Source: Streptomyces sp. NBC_01283
GTDB lineage: Bacteria; Actinomycetota; Actinomycetes; Streptomycetales; Streptomycetaceae
DNA length: 64,000 bases
Reading direction: 5' to 3'
Assembly (NCBI RefSeq): GCF_041435335.1
Contig: NZ_CP108430.1
Location: 2,703,501 to 2,767,500 of the forward strand
Shown here: in pieces, positions 9,231 through 19,096 of the stretch
Position numbering within the stretch: the stretch's first letter is position 1
Layout of the letters: the number at the start of each line of letters is the position of its first letter
The notes under the pieces: generated by a model
Told to the model about the DNA's origin: nothing
What the model saw: the letters and a program-made list of their open reading frames with translations, nothing else
The model's database searches: none
Made by a program: the position numbers and the translations under genes

Positions 9231-10169
9231 TCAGGCTGTGACCGCTCGTTCGACCAACGCCATTGCTTGTCCTGGGAGTTCCCCTCGATCGGCGATGGCG
9301 CCACTGAGCCAGTGCACCCGGGGATCGCGGCGGAACCACGAGTCCTGACGGCGTGCGAAACGCTTGGTCGCGCGCACCGTCTCCGTGCGCGCCTCGTCGT
9401 CGGTGCACTCCCCCGCGAGCGCCGCGAGCACCTGCTGGTAGCCGAGCGCGCGTGACGCCGTACGCCCCTCGCGCAGGCCCACGGCCTCCAGTGCGCGCAC
9501 CTCGTCGACGAGGCCCGCGTCCCACATGCGGTCCACGCGCGTGGCGATGCGTTCGTCGAGCTCGGGGCGGCCGACGTCGACGCCGATCTGGACGGTGTCG
9601 TAGACGGAGTCGTGGCCGGGGAGGTTGGCGGTGAAGGGCTTGCCGGTGATCTCGATGACCTCAAGGGCGCGGACGATCCGGCGGCCGTTGCTGGGGAGGA
9701 TGGCCTGGCCCGCTCCGGGGTCGGCGGCGGCGAGGCGGGCATGGAGCGCGCCGGAGCCGTGGAGCGCGAGCTCTTCCTCCAGGCGGGCCCGGATCGCGGG
9801 GTCCGTGCCGGGGAACTCCAGGTGGTCGACGGCGCCCCTGACGTAGAGCCCTGAGCCGCCGACCAGGATCGGCCAGCGTCCGTCGGCAAGGAGGCGGTCG
9901 ATCTCGGCCCGCGCCAGCTTCTGGTACTCGGCGACGCTCGCCGCTTCCGTGACATCCCAGATGTCGAGGAGGTGGTGCGGCACGCCGTCGCGCTCTTCGA
10001 GCGTCAGCTTGGCGGTGCCGATGTCCATCCCTGTGTAGAGCTGCATGGAGTCGGCGTTGACGACTTCACCGCCGAGGCGTTGGGCCAGAAAAACGCCTAG
10101 ATCGGACTTTCCTGCCGCGGTGGGCCCGACGACGGCGATGACCCGCGGTGCGGGAGCTGCTCTACTCAC
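9231..10169 (-). CDS. miaA: tRNA dimethylallyltransferase
   Basis: A 312-residue enzyme that transfers a dimethylallyl group to N6 of A37 in tRNAs reading codons that start with U. Seen: P-loop GPTAAGKSD near the N-terminus, then NADSMQLYTGMDIGTAK, GGSGLYVRG and RRIVRALEVIEITGKP, all typical of MiaA. The start is taken as GTG at 10169 (protein begins VSRAAPAPRVIAVVG). A far longer open frame runs upstream but is a low-complexity shadow of the plus-strand genes. MiaB, which acts on the MiaA product, is encoded 2.2 kb away on the same strand. Confidence 0.95.
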   Translation of the reverse strand: MSRAAPAPRVIAVVGPTAAGKSDLGVFLAQRLGGEVVNADSMQLYTGMDIGTAKLTLEERDGVPHHLLDIWDVTEAASVAEYQKLARAEIDRLLADGRWPILVGGSGLYVRGAVDHLEFPGTDPAIRARLEEELALHGSGALHARLAAADPGAGQAILPSNGRRIVRALEVIEITGKPFTANLPGHDSVYDTVQIGVDVGRPELDERIATRVDRMWDAGLVDEVRALEAVGLREGRTASRALGYQQVLAALAGECTDDEARTETVRATKRFARRQDSWFRRDPRVHWLSGAIADRGELPGQAMALVERAVTA

Positions 10170-10351
10170 CGCCCCAGTCTCGCAAATCCCGCGACGACTT
10201 CCCGAACGAGCTACGTGACGCCACACGTCCGGGGTCGTTGCCTGTTGCGAGGTTCCGGCCGCCGGTTTCGAGGATCGGCGACCCGGGCGGCGCAACAGGG
10301 CGCACCGGGCGGCGCGGGATTTCGCCCACACGAGTACCGTATGGAGTAGAT

Positions 10352-10753
10352 ATGGGCGTTTTTGCACGGTTTCGCAGGAAGTCCAAGGACGCGGAAGAGG
10401 CGTCAACGGCCGAGGCTGCCGCCGGCACCCTGACAGCCGAGCCGGAAGCGGCCGAGGAGTCCTCCGAGTCCGGGACCGGCAAGGAAGAGACCAAGGCCGA
10501 AGCCACCGTCGAGGACGGGCCCAAGGCCGCGACCGAGGCCGAGGAGAAGTCCGAGAAGAAGGCCGAGGCGAAGGCCGGTACCGAGGCCGCGTCTGAGACC
10601 GAGACGGAGTCCAAGGACAAGTCCGAGGCCAAACCCGAGGACACGTCGGACGACACCGAAGCGGCTGCCGCGGAGAACGTGGACATCCCCAAGCAGCAGT
10701 CCGCGGAGAAGGCCGCCGACAACGACGAGGCCGACGAAGGCGCCCGCAAGTGA
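10352..10753 (+). CDS. Acidic low-complexity protein
   Basis: A 133-residue protein beginning MGVFARFRRKSKDAEE with GGAG seven bases upstream. After a short basic N-terminus it is almost entirely Glu, Ala, Lys, Ser and Thr and is predicted disordered. It ends 25 bases before the antitoxin-like gene and the pair looks cotranscribed. No family recognised. The basic, aromatic N-terminus could bind membrane or nucleic acid; that is inference only. Confidence 0.75.
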   Translation: MGVFARFRRKSKDAEEASTAEAAAGTLTAEPEAAEESSESGTGKEETKAEATVEDGPKAATEAEEKSEKKAEAKAGTEAASETETESKDKSEAKPEDTSDDTEAAAAENVDIPKQQSAEKAADNDEADEGARK

Positions 10754-10778
10754 CTCTCCCAGCGAGGGAAGGTAACCG

Positions 10779-11060
10779 ATGGGCTTCCTGCAGAACCTGA
10801 AGGACAAGCTCGCCCCGGCGAAGGACAAGGTCGCGGGCCTCGCGCAGCAGCACGGGGACAAGATCGACCAAGGTCTCGAAAAGGCCGCGAAGGTGGTCGA
10901 CGACAAGACCAAGGGCAAGTACAGCGACAAGATCCAGACGGGGACGGGCAAGGCGAAAGAAGCCATGGACCGCCTCGCCGGGACGCCCGACGAGGGCAAG
11001 GGCACGGGTGGCGGCCCCAGTGGCGGCACGACCCCTCCGACGCCTCCTCCGGCTCCCTGA
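10779..11060 (+). CDS. MT0933/Rv0909-like antitoxin-family small protein
   Basis: 93 residues with a GGGAAGG ribosome site. The N-terminal part (MGFLQNLKDKLAPAKDKVAGLAQQHGDKI) and the alternating Lys/Asp helix through residue 70 fit the MT0933 antitoxin family, followed by a Gly/Pro-rich tail. In Mycobacterium tuberculosis the relative Rv0909 pairs with toxin Rv0910; no such toxin gene is next to it here. The assignment rests on sequence style and may overstate function. Confidence 0.75.
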   Translation: MGFLQNLKDKLAPAKDKVAGLAQQHGDKIDQGLEKAAKVVDDKTKGKYSDKIQTGTGKAKEAMDRLAGTPDEGKGTGGGPSGGTTPPTPPPAP

Positions 11061-11165
11061 ACCACCGGCTGCATCACTCGTCGGCACACCGGCCGTCACA
11101 CGGCGCCGGAGCGCCGGCTGAGTACGTCGGCCGGGCCACCGTCACCGGCTGAACGACTTCGGCGG

Positions 11166-11198
11166 ACGGCCGTGGAGCGCCACCAGCTCCGCGGCCGT
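11166..11198. terminator. Bidirectional terminator hairpin
   Basis: A 13-bp stem with one G-T wobble (11166-11178 with 11186-11198) and 7-nt loop lies between the convergent antitoxin-like gene and dioxygenase-like gene. Confidence 0.75.
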
Positions 11199-11250
11199 CG
11201 CCGTGCGTCGACCGCCGTCGGCCACGAGCGGCGCCGGCCCCTCGGTGGGG

Positions 11251-11988
11251 CTACGACCAGGCCGCGACCAGGTACCCCACGCCGTACGGAGCGTCCTCGT
11301 AGAGCAGCTCGCCGCTCAGGCCCGCTCCCTCGGCCGCACCCGCGAGCACCTGCCACGGCGCCCGGCCCGCCGCCTTCAGTTCGTACGCCAGCTCCTCGTC
11401 CAGCGTCTTGAGCGCATCGACGTCCGCAGCGCCCAGCGCACGGGCGGCCTCCGCGTCGAACCCGGCCGCCCGCTCGTCGAGATACCCCGGCGCCTTCAGC
11501 GTGCGGCACGCGCTGGCGTCGCCCATCACCAGCAGAGCCACGCGGTCGGCCCGAGCAGCGATCTCCCCTCCGACTTGGATACACCGCTCGGCCGCCAGAG
11601 GTTCCCCCACGCCGAGCCCTTCCAGCGGTGCCGCCGACCACTCCGTACGGTCGAGGAGCCAGGCGGCGACGGCGAGCGAGGGCGGAAGCTCACGCTCCGC
11701 CGCGTCCGAACCGCCTGTCATACGGGGCATGCCGCCGGAACGTCCCAGCCGTACGTCCAGGTCCACGCCGAAGCCGCGGAAGGACCCCCGCGCGCCCTGC
11801 GGATGCGGTCCGCGGCCGTTCTGCTCGGCGGGGCCGATCACGATGAGCCGGTCGACCCGTGCGGCGGCGAGCACCCCGATGGCGTCCGTGCACGCGGCGC
11901 GCGCGGCGTCCAGTTCGGGGGCAGCACCCGCGGCGACCTGGGGGACGAGCAGGGGCGGGCAGGGGCAGACGGCTGCGGCGACAAGCAT
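11251..11988 (-). CDS. Putative class III extradiol dioxygenase-fold protein
   Basis: A 245-residue protein starting MLVAAAVCPCPPLLVPQVAAG. The early CPCPPLLVP motif, the DRLIVIGPAE strand and VALLVMGDASACRT fit the LigB/MEMO-like family (class III extradiol ring-cleavage dioxygenase subunit B). The canonical metal-binding His pair is not obvious in the N-terminal half, so catalysis is uncertain. A start at 12036 is possible but adds an unlikely extension. The gene lies 20 bases downstream of the small protein at 12009-12293 and appears to belong to the miaB transcription unit. Confidence 0.7.
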   Translation of the reverse strand: MLVAAAVCPCPPLLVPQVAAGAAPELDAARAACTDAIGVLAAARVDRLIVIGPAEQNGRGPHPQGARGSFRGFGVDLDVRLGRSGGMPRMTGGSDAAERELPPSLAVAAWLLDRTEWSAAPLEGLGVGEPLAAERCIQVGGEIAARADRVALLVMGDASACRTLKAPGYLDERAAGFDAEAARALGAADVDALKTLDEELAYELKAAGRAPWQVLAGAAEGAGLSGELLYEDAPYGVGYLVAAWS

Positions 11989-12008
11989 GATCCGCAGCGT
12001 AACGCGCG

Positions 12009-12293
12009 CTAGTGAGAGATCGGGCCGGAGTCCCACTCCAGCTCTGAGATCGAGAAGCGGTACGGGAAGGAGCCCCCGGACGAGCCGTCGCCGATCACCA
12101 TCCAGCCGTCGGCCGTGCGGTAGCGCCGCATCCGTACGGGATAGCGCGGGTGCTTCGGGCGGTACAGGCGGACGAACTCCGCGAACCGCTCCACCGCTTC
12201 GTCATGTGTGCCGTCCACCGTGGCCATCAGCTCGAACAGATGCCATGCCCCCGGCCCCGGCGGGTTCTCCATCATCAGCGCCCAGCGCGCCAT
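12009..12293 (-). CDS. Conserved-looking small protein of unknown function
   Basis: 94 residues, rich in Trp, Tyr and Arg with no membrane segment (for example DGTHDEAVERFAEFVRLY and DGSSGGSFPYRFSISELEW). Codon use matches neighbours. It lies 47 bases after miaB and 20 bases before the dioxygenase-like gene, consistent with an operon. No family recognised. Confidence 0.75.
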   Translation of the reverse strand: MARWALMMENPPGPGAWHLFELMATVDGTHDEAVERFAEFVRLYRPKHPRYPVRMRRYRTADGWMVIGDGSSGGSFPYRFSISELEWDSGPISH

Positions 12294-12340
12294 CGGCCCA
12301 TCCCCCGTCGTTCCACTGCGCCCGTTGTCCGCCCGACCTG

Positions 12341-13861
12341 TCAGTCGCAGCCGCAGCCGCTTCCGGAGGCCACCGGGAGCGGCTCGGGGGCGCCCACCTT
12401 CGGCAGCCCGAGCATCACGCCCGCGGGCTTGGCGGCCGCCTCGGCGTTGCGCTTCTCCCAGGCGTCACCCGCGCGCGTGGGGCGCACGTTCAGGACGGCA
12501 CCCTCGGCGAGCAGGTGGTGCGGCGCCGCGTACGTGATCTCCACCGTCACCACGTCACCAGGGCGGACCTCGGTCTCGGGCTTGGTGAAGTGGACCAGAC
12601 GGTTGTCGGGGGCGCGTCCGGAGAGGCGGTGGGTGGCGCCGTCCTTGCGGCCCTCGCCCTCGGCCACCATCAGGTCGAGCGTCCTGCCGACCTGCTTCTT
12701 GTTCTCGTCCCAGGCGATCTCCTCCTGGAGGGCGGACAGACGCATGTAGCGCGCCTGGACGACCTCCTTGGGGATCTGCCCCTCCATGGTCGCCGCGGGC
12801 GTACCGGGGCGCTTGGAGTACTGGAAGGTGAAGGCATTGGCGAAGCGGGCCTCGCGGACCACGTGCATCGTCTGCTCGAAGTCCTCCTCGGTCTCCCCGG
12901 GGAAGCCGACGATGATGTCGGTGGTGATCGCGGCCTCGGGCATCGCGGCGCGGACCTTCTCGATGATGCCGAGGAAGCGGTCCTGGCGGTACGAGCGGCG
13001 CATCGCCTTCAGGATCGGGTCCGAACCCGACTGGAGCGGCATATGGAGCTGCGGCATGACGTTCGGCGTCTCGGCCATGGCGGCGATCACGTCGTCCGTG
13101 AAGTCGCGCGGGTGCGGGGACGTGAAGCGCACGCGCTCCAGGCCCTCGATCTTCCCGCAGGCCCGGAGGAGCTTGCTGAAGGCCTCGCGGTCACCGATGT
13201 CCGAGCCGTACGCGTTCACGTTCTGGCCGAGCAGGGTGATCTCGGAGACGCCCTCGGCGACGAGCGCCTCGATCTCGGCGAGGATGTCGCCGGTCCTGCG
13301 GTCCTTCTCCTTGCCGCGCAGGGCGGGCACGATGCAGAACGTGCAGGTGTTGTTGCAGCCCACGGAGATGGAGACCCAGGCCGCGTAGGCGCTCTCGCGG
13401 CGCGTGGGCAGCGTCGAGGGGAACGCCTCCAGGGACTCGGCGATCTCGACCTGCGCCTCTTCCTGGACGCGGGCCCTCTCCAGGAGCACCGGCAGCTTGC
13501 CGATGTTGTGGGTGCCGAAGACGACGTCGACCCAGGGGGCCTTCTCGACGATGGTGTCGCGGTCCTTCTGGGCCAGGCAGCCGCCGACGGCGATCTGCAT
13601 GCCGGGCCGCTTGGTCTTCATCGGCGCCAGGCGGCCGAGGTTCCCGTACAGACGGTTGTCGGCGTTCTCCCGCACGGCGCACGTGTTGAAGACGACCACG
13701 TCGGCGTCGCCGTCCGAGCCCTCGGGCGCGCGTTCGTAGCCGGCGCCCTCCAGGAGCCCGGAGAGGCGCTCCGAATCGTGGACGTTCATCTGGCACCCGT
13801 AAGTGCGTACCTCGTACGTTCCTTTAACGCCCACTGCCTGTCCCCGGTCGCCGCTGCTCAT
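12341..13861 (-). CDS. miaB: tRNA-2-methylthio-N6-dimethylallyladenosine synthase
   Basis: A 506-residue radical-SAM methylthiotransferase that adds a methylthio group at C2 of i6A37 in tRNA, after MiaA. The N-terminal MTTase domain begins [16 protein letters not shown]. The radical SAM cluster motif is GCNNTCTFC (about residue 168). A C-terminal TRAM domain (about 395-460) binds RNA. The tail ends in SGSGCGCD, an unusual Cys-rich tip. The start is at ATG 13861, one of two methylthiotransferases in the window (see rimO). Confidence 0.95.
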   Translation of the reverse strand: MSSGDRGQAVGVKGTYEVRTYGCQMNVHDSERLSGLLEGAGYERAPEGSDGDADVVVFNTCAVRENADNRLYGNLGRLAPMKTKRPGMQIAVGGCLAQKDRDTIVEKAPWVDVVFGTHNIGKLPVLLERARVQEEAQVEIAESLEAFPSTLPTRRESAYAAWVSISVGCNNTCTFCIVPALRGKEKDRRTGDILAEIEALVAEGVSEITLLGQNVNAYGSDIGDREAFSKLLRACGKIEGLERVRFTSPHPRDFTDDVIAAMAETPNVMPQLHMPLQSGSDPILKAMRRSYRQDRFLGIIEKVRAAMPEAAITTDIIVGFPGETEEDFEQTMHVVREARFANAFTFQYSKRPGTPAATMEGQIPKEVVQARYMRLSALQEEIAWDENKKQVGRTLDLMVAEGEGRKDGATHRLSGRAPDNRLVHFTKPETEVRPGDVVTVEITYAAPHHLLAEGAVLNVRPTRAGDAWEKRNAEAAAKPAGVMLGLPKVGAPEPLPVASGSGCGCD

Positions 13862-13947
13862 GTGACAAGGGTAGGCGGTCGCGGGAGTGTCCCCGCCGGG
13901 AGCTCGGCCCTGGCCATCACTGCGAGTGGCCTGGCAGGATCGCGCGC

Positions 13948-14943
13948 ATGTTCACGGCACTCCCCCGCCTCAGCAGGCGCCGCGCACTCCAGGGTGCGGC
14001 GGCCGCCCTTGTGGTCTTCGGGCTCCTGATGTGGTGGCTCGTCCCGGTGGGCGACGACTCTCCGGGGGGCCGGATGACGTTCAGCACGGGCGTGAAGAAC
14101 GCGGTGTACGAGCGGTACGGCAAGCTCCTGCGGACCGCGATCTCCCATGACATGCCCAAGGTGGACGTGGAGCTGCTCAACAGCGAGGGATCGCAGCAGA
14201 ACGTCGAGCGGGTGGCCACGGGGAAGGCCGATTTCACCATCGCCGCCGCCGACGCCGTCGAGAAGTACCGCCTGGAGGGGCGGGCGGGCGCGGAGCGGCT
14301 GCGGGGCTGTGCGCGGCTGTATGACGACTACGTCCAGCTCGTCGTCCGGCGCACTTCTGGCATCGACAGGGCGAAGGACCTGCGGGGCAAGAAGGTGGCC
14401 GTGGGGCAGCCGCGCTCGGGCGTGCGGCTGATAGCGGAACGCGTGCTCAAGGCCGCCGACCTCGATCCCGGAAAGGACCTCACGTCGGTGAACGCCGGTA
14501 TCGACACGGCGCCCGATCTTCTCAAGAATGGCGACATCGACGCCTTCTTCTGGTCGGGCGGACTGCCGACCAGCACCGTCGCCAAGCTCTCCGAGGAGTT
14601 CGACATCCGTCTCGTCCCGCTCGGCGACCTCGTGGACGCGCTGCACGAGCAGGGCGGGGCCTCCCGCTACTACCGGGCGGCGGTGATGCCCGCCGACGCC
14701 TATCCCGCCGTCCAGCAGCACGACGCCGTACCGACCCTGGCCGTGGCGAACCTCCTGGTCACCACGGACCGGGCGGACCCGAAGCTGACCGAGGGGCTGA
14801 CCCGCACGGTGATCGACAGCCGTGATCACATCGGTGGCGAGGTGCACGCGGCCCAGTTGGTGGACCTGCGAACCGCGCTCTACACGGACCCGCTCGACCT
14901 GCACGAGGGTGCGCGCCGCTACTACCAGTCGGTCAAGCCGTAG
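13948..14943 (+). CDS. TAXI-family TRAP-type solute-binding protein
   Basis: A 331-residue protein. An RR-containing N-terminus ([26 protein letters not shown]) forms a signal or anchor. The rest follows the TAXI pattern ([64 protein letters not shown]). Known of the family: extracytoplasmic receptors of TRAP transporters for small organic acids. No TRAP permease gene is adjacent, so it may be an orphan receptor or an accessory sensor input for the two-component system that converges on it from 14969. Confidence 0.85.
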   Translation: MFTALPRLSRRRALQGAAAALVVFGLLMWWLVPVGDDSPGGRMTFSTGVKNAVYERYGKLLRTAISHDMPKVDVELLNSEGSQQNVERVATGKADFTIAAADAVEKYRLEGRAGAERLRGCARLYDDYVQLVVRRTSGIDRAKDLRGKKVAVGQPRSGVRLIAERVLKAADLDPGKDLTSVNAGIDTAPDLLKNGDIDAFFWSGGLPTSTVAKLSEEFDIRLVPLGDLVDALHEQGGASRYYRAAVMPADAYPAVQQHDAVPTLAVANLLVTTDRADPKLTEGLTRTVIDSRDHIGGEVHAAQLVDLRTALYTDPLDLHEGARRYYQSVKP

Positions 14944-14968
14944 CCATCAAGCGGCGTGCCCGTAGCCG

Positions 14969-16384
14969 TCAGGCCGCGCGCCCGGGTTCGCCGCGCGGCA
15001 CGCCGACGGTCACCCGCAGCCCGTGCGGCTCATTCTGTTCGTATGTGATGGAACCGCCGCCCGCGGTGAGCAGGGCGCGCGAGATGGACAGGCCGAGGCC
15101 CGATCCCTTTACGTTCTGATGGCGGTTGCTGCGCCAGAAGCGGTCTCCGATGCGGGCGAGTTCGTCCTCTGTGAGGCCGGGTCCGCCGTCCGTGATCACT
15201 ACGGTCGTCAGCTCACCGGTCCAGGAGACCTCCACCCGCACCTCCTCGCCCTCGGGCGTGAACTTGAGGGCGTTGTCGATCACCGCGTCCAGGGCACTGG
15301 ACAGGGCGACCGGGTCGGCCCAGCCGGTGGTCGCCGGGCAGAGTCCCGTCAGCCGTACCCCGTGCTCCTCGGCGAGCGGCCGCCAGGCTCCGACGCGTTC
15401 GGCCGCGAGCTCCCCGATGTCGGTGAGCCGCAGGTCGGCCGCGGCGTGCTCGGCGAGCGCGAGGCCCAGCAGGTCGTCGAGCACCTGGGCGAGGCGTTTG
15501 CCCTCGGTGCGCACGGAGGCGATCTCCTCGTTCCCCTCGGGCAGTTCGAGGGCGAGCAGCTCGATACGGAGCAGCAGGGCGGAGAGCGGGTTGCGCAGTT
15601 GGTGCGAGGCATCGGCGACGAAGGCCCGCTGCTGCTCGAGGACGTCCTGGACGTTGTCGGCCATCTCGTTGAACGACCGGGCCAGGCGCCTCAGTTCCGG
15701 TGGTCCGCCCGCGGCCGCGACCCGCGACTTCAGGCGCCCGGTCGCGATGTCGTGCGTGGTCGCGTCCAAGACCCGCACCGGGCGCAGCACCCAGCCGGTG
15801 AGGCGCAGTGCGGCACCGACGGCGAGGAGCATCGCCGCCGACTCGCCGGCGCCGATGAGCAGCCATCCCTGCAGCGTCTTCGAACGCATGCGTCCCGTGG
15901 GCGAGTCGGTGACGACGACGGCGATGACGTCCCCGTCCCTGATCACCGGCGACGCGACGACGAGCCGGCCGCGCCGCCAGGGCCAGACCTGCCGCGGATC
16001 GTGGCTTCCACGGGACCTGAGGGCCTCTTCGAAGGCCTCCCGCACCTCGGCGCCCCGCGGGGGCAGGAACCAGTCCCCGGGGGCGAGAGCCATGGGCTCA
16101 CGGTCCCGGAAGAAGACGCCCGCCTTGATCCCGTAGACCTGGTGGTAGTAGTCGAGTTCGGTCTGGAGGGTTTCTCGTCGTTCGTCCTTGTCCCGCAGGC
16201 GTGAACCCGTGGGGCGTTTCGTGACGAACTGCGCGAGTGCCGCGAACCGGGCCGTGTCGTCGATCCGGTCGATGACCACCTTCTGCTGCTGCGCCGCCGC
16301 CACGCTCACCGCGAGCGGGAAGCCGAGCGCGAGCAGCACACCCGCCATGAGGACGATGAGCAGCGGGAGGAGGCGAGAGCGCAC
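14969..16384 (-). CDS. Sensor histidine kinase of a two-component system
   Basis: A 471-residue membrane kinase starting at GTG 16384. TM1 spans about residues 5-27, an extracytoplasmic sensor of about 125 residues follows, then TM2 near 165-185, HAMP (about 185-240), HisKA with ASHQLRNPLSALLLRIELL (His about residue 261) and an HATPase domain (VIDNALKFT, TDGGPGLTEDELARIGDRFWR, KGSGLGLSIS). It phosphorylates the response regulator encoded 16 bases upstream. Synteny suggests SCO5784 of the S. coelicolor SCO5784/SCO5785 pair. The signal is not evident from sequence. Confidence 0.92.
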   Translation of the reverse strand: MRSRLLPLLIVLMAGVLLALGFPLAVSVAAAQQQKVVIDRIDDTARFAALAQFVTKRPTGSRLRDKDERRETLQTELDYYHQVYGIKAGVFFRDREPMALAPGDWFLPPRGAEVREAFEEALRSRGSHDPRQVWPWRRGRLVVASPVIRDGDVIAVVVTDSPTGRMRSKTLQGWLLIGAGESAAMLLAVGAALRLTGWVLRPVRVLDATTHDIATGRLKSRVAAAGGPPELRRLARSFNEMADNVQDVLEQQRAFVADASHQLRNPLSALLLRIELLALELPEGNEEIASVRTEGKRLAQVLDDLLGLALAEHAAADLRLTDIGELAAERVGAWRPLAEEHGVRLTGLCPATTGWADPVALSSALDAVIDNALKFTPEGEEVRVEVSWTGELTTVVITDGGPGLTEDELARIGDRFWRSNRHQNVKGSGLGLSISRALLTAGGGSITYEQNEPHGLRVTVGVPRGEPGRAA

Positions 16385-16400
16385 CTGACCTCGCTACTCG

Positions 16401-17090
16401 CTACGCGGCCGGGGCGACGAGCCGGTAGCCCACGCCCCGTACCGTCTCGATCAGGGCCGGCATGTGCAACTTGGAGCGCAGGGAAGCGACATGCACCTCG
16501 AGCGTGCGCCCCGTTCCCTCCCAGCTGGTGCGCCACACCTCGCTGATGATCTGCTCCCGGCGGAACACCACGCCGGGCCGCTGCGCGAGGAGTGCGAGCA
16601 GGTCGAACTCCTTACGGGTCAGCTGCACCGTCGAACCGCTCACACTGACCTGCCGGGTGGGCAGTTCGATGCATACGGAGCCGAGGCGCAGTTCGCTGTC
16701 GGCGGGGCCGGCCGCGGCACCCGACGGGGGCCGCCGGATGACCGCGTGGATACGCGCGATCAGCTCCCCCGTGTCGTACGGCTTCACTACGTAGTCATCG
16801 GCCCCGAGATTCAGGCCGTGGATCCGCGAGCGCACGTCGGCACGCGCCGTCACCATGATCACGGGCGTCGATCCGCGCTTGCGGATCTTTCCGCACACTT
16901 CGTAGCCGTCCTGATCCGGCAGTCCCAGATCGAGGAGCACGACTCCGAAGGGTGTCGTCGCGCCGGGCAGCAGGGCCTGCAGTGCTTCTTCGCCACTGCG
17001 GGCGTGCACGACATCGAAGCCGTGCCTGGCCAGGACCGCGGACAGGGCGGCGGCCACATGATCGTCGTCCTCGACGAGGAGCAGTCTCAT
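16401..17090 (-). CDS. OmpR/PhoB-family response regulator
   Basis: 229 residues. Receiver domain MRLLLVEDDDHV with the phospho-acceptor in VVLLDLGLPDQDG (Asp about residue 54) and the VKPYDTGEL lysine. The C-terminal winged helix (about 130-225, with RLGSVCIELPTRQV and LTRKEFDLLALLAQRPGVVFRREQI split over the alpha-loop) binds DNA. It is co-directional with and upstream of its kinase gene. Synteny suggests SCO5785. Confidence 0.93.
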   Translation of the reverse strand: MRLLLVEDDDHVAAALSAVLARHGFDVVHARSGEEALQALLPGATTPFGVVLLDLGLPDQDGYEVCGKIRKRGSTPVIMVTARADVRSRIHGLNLGADDYVVKPYDTGELIARIHAVIRRPPSGAAAGPADSELRLGSVCIELPTRQVSVSGSTVQLTRKEFDLLALLAQRPGVVFRREQIISEVWRTSWEGTGRTLEVHVASLRSKLHMPALIETVRGVGYRLVAPAA

Positions 17091-17378
17091 ACGGGCCCCT
17101 CCGGTTCATCGGTCGTTCCGTTCGCGCTCGCCGACGGCCGGTACGCGCGCGTGCTACAGGCACCAAGGCATCCACGCCGATAGATAAGGACCACGTCAAG
17201 AGGGTTCGGGTCACGGGCACGTTCCGTTATGTAGCCGGTACGCGCGTGGGGCGTCCCCTTCACACGTAGTGTCCGGTTGCGGCCGGATCGTTATGCTCAA
17301 TTTCCCCTCAGATGTAATGACGCTGGTCGCACCGGGTTACTACTGTCCTCCCAACCGAGGAGGATGGAGCAACAAGCC
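17091..17378. promoter_or_regulatory. Divergent promoter region between the two-component system and gluA
   Basis: 288 bases without a gene separate divergent transcription units, so both promoters must lie here. The half near gluA is less GC-rich than the flanks (around 17290-17330). I see no certain -35/-10 pair and no clear operator. Confidence 0.5.
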
Positions 17379-18158
17379 GTGACCGAAGTATCGGTGACCA
17401 AGGACGCCATACCGCCCGGGGCGGACGACCTGGTCGTGCTGAAGAACGTCAACAAGCACTTCGGCGCTCTGCACGTCCTCCAGGACATCGACCTGACCAT
17501 CACCCGCGGTGAGGTCGTCGTCGTGATCGGCCCCTCCGGGTCGGGCAAGTCGACACTGTGCCGCGCCATCAACCGCCTGGAGACGGTCGAATCGGGAGAC
17601 ATCTCGATCGACGGCAAGCCGCTGCCCCAGGAGGGCAAGGAGCTCGCCCGTCTCCGCGCGGACGTGGGCATGGTCTTCCAGTCCTTCAACCTTTTCGCGC
17701 ACAAGACCGTGCTCGAGAACGTGATGCTGGGCCAGATCAAGGTGCGCAAGACGTCCAAGGCGGAAGCAGAGACGAAGGCGCGCGGTCTCCTGGACCGCGT
17801 AGGCGTCGCCACGCAGGCCGACAAGTACCCCGCGCAGCTCTCCGGCGGCCAGCAGCAACGCGTAGCGATCGCCCGCGCGTTGGCCATGGACCCCAAGGTG
17901 ATGCTCTTCGACGAGCCCACGTCGGCGCTCGACCCGGAGATGATCAACGAGGTCCTGGAGGTCATGCAGCAGCTCGCACGGGACGGCATGACCATGGTCG
18001 TGGTCACCCACGAGATGGGCTTCGCCCGCTCGGCGGCCAACCGCGTCGTCTTCATGGCGGACGGTCGGATCGTCGAAGAGGCCGTGCCGGACCAGTTCTT
18101 CAGCAACCCGCGCAGCGACCGGGCCAAGGACTTCCTTTCGAAGATCCTTCACCACTGA
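17379..18158 (+). CDS. gluA: Glutamate-type ABC importer, ATP-binding subunit
   Basis: A 259-residue ATPase that drives polar amino-acid uptake. Walker [10 protein letters not shown] (about residue 50), signature [15 protein letters not shown] (about 154), Walker [15 protein letters not shown] (about 174) and the switch His in [10 protein letters not shown] are all intact. The start is GTG 17379, nine bases after GGAG; an in-frame ATG at 17364 has its AGGAGG directly abutting and is less likely. It is the first gene of the four-gene importer operon and matches S. coelicolor and Corynebacterium gluA by order and sequence type. Confidence 0.93.
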   Translation: MTEVSVTKDAIPPGADDLVVLKNVNKHFGALHVLQDIDLTITRGEVVVVIGPSGSGKSTLCRAINRLETVESGDISIDGKPLPQEGKELARLRADVGMVFQSFNLFAHKTVLENVMLGQIKVRKTSKAEAETKARGLLDRVGVATQADKYPAQLSGGQQQRVAIARALAMDPKVMLFDEPTSALDPEMINEVLEVMQQLARDGMTMVVVTHEMGFARSAANRVVFMADGRIVEEAVPDQFFSNPRSDRAKDFLSKILHH

Positions 18159-18214
18159 CGCGTGTCTCTCCCCTGCGTATCAACCCTCGTCTGCCGAAAC
18201 AAAGGATGTTCACC

Positions 18215-19048
18215 ATGAAGGCTCGCAAGGTCACCGCGGCAGCCGCCGTCGTACTCGCGCTCTCCGTCTCCGCCACCGCCTGTGGTTCGGACGACAAGGA
18301 CGACAAGGGGTCCGGTGGTGGCAAGAAGATCACCATCGGCATCAAGTTCGACCAGCCTGGCATCGGCCTGAAGACGCCGGACGGCTACACGGGCTTCGAC
18401 GTCGATGTCGCGACCTACGTCGCCAAGGAGCTCGGCTACAAGGCCGACGACATCGAGTGGAAAGAAACGCCCAGCGCTGACCGCGAGACCGCCCTGGAGC
18501 GCGGTGACGTGAAGTTCATCGCGGCGTCGTACTCCATCAACGACGAGCGCGAGAAGAAGGTCGACTTCGCGGGACCGTACCTCCTCGCGCACCAGGACCT
18601 CCTCGTCCGGTCCGACGACAAGATCACCAAGGGCACGGACCTCAACGGCAAGAAGCTCTGCTCGGTCACCGGCTCCACCTCGGCGCAGAACGTCAAGAAG
18701 GAAATCGCGCCGAAGGCCCAGCTGCGCCAGAACAGCACCTACTCCGAGTGCATCGACGGGCTGGGCAGCGGCACCATCGACGCGCTGACCACCGACGACT
18801 CGATCCTCGCGGGCTACGCGGCGCAGGAGCAGTACAAGGGCAAGTTCAAGCTCGCCGGCCTGAAGCTGACGAACGAGAACTACGGCATCGGCGTCAAGAA
18901 GGGCGACACGAAGCTCAAGGACAAGATCAACAAGGCCCTCGAGAAGATGGTCTCGGACAAGTCCTGGGACAAGGCCGTCAAGGAGAACTTCGGTCCGGCC
19001 GGTTACAAGAACGAGCCCGCCCCGAAGATCGGCGACATCGTCAAGTGA
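18215..19048 (+). CDS. gluB: Glutamate-type ABC importer, solute-binding lipoprotein
   Basis: 277 residues. The lipoprotein signal ends with SVSATAC (Cys about residue 23), so the mature protein is predicted lipid-anchored outside the membrane. The SBP_bac_3 domain (ITIGIKFDQPGIGLK, GFDVDVATYVAKELGY, FIAASYSINDERE, VDFAGPYLLA) binds a polar amino acid, by context glutamate. ATG 18215 is eight bases after AAAGGA; the ATG three codons earlier overlaps that site. A strong hairpin follows the gene and may raise its mRNA level over the permease genes. Confidence 0.93.
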   Translation: MKARKVTAAAAVVLALSVSATACGSDDKDDKGSGGGKKITIGIKFDQPGIGLKTPDGYTGFDVDVATYVAKELGYKADDIEWKETPSADRETALERGDVKFIAASYSINDEREKKVDFAGPYLLAHQDLLVRSDDKITKGTDLNGKKLCSVTGSTSAQNVKKEIAPKAQLRQNSTYSECIDGLGSGTIDALTTDDSILAGYAAQEQYKGKFKLAGLKLTNENYGIGVKKGDTKLKDKINKALEKMVSDKSWDKAVKENFGPAGYKNEPAPKIGDIVK

Positions 19049-19096
19049 CCTCGTGGGGCCGGCTCCTGAAGCCGGTCCGCTGACAGGGCACACGCC

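Noticed and set aside
9231..11099. An N-terminal extension of miaA up to 11099
   Set aside because: The extra residues are a shadow of the plus-strand acidic and antitoxin-like genes; MiaA starts at the GTG at 10169.
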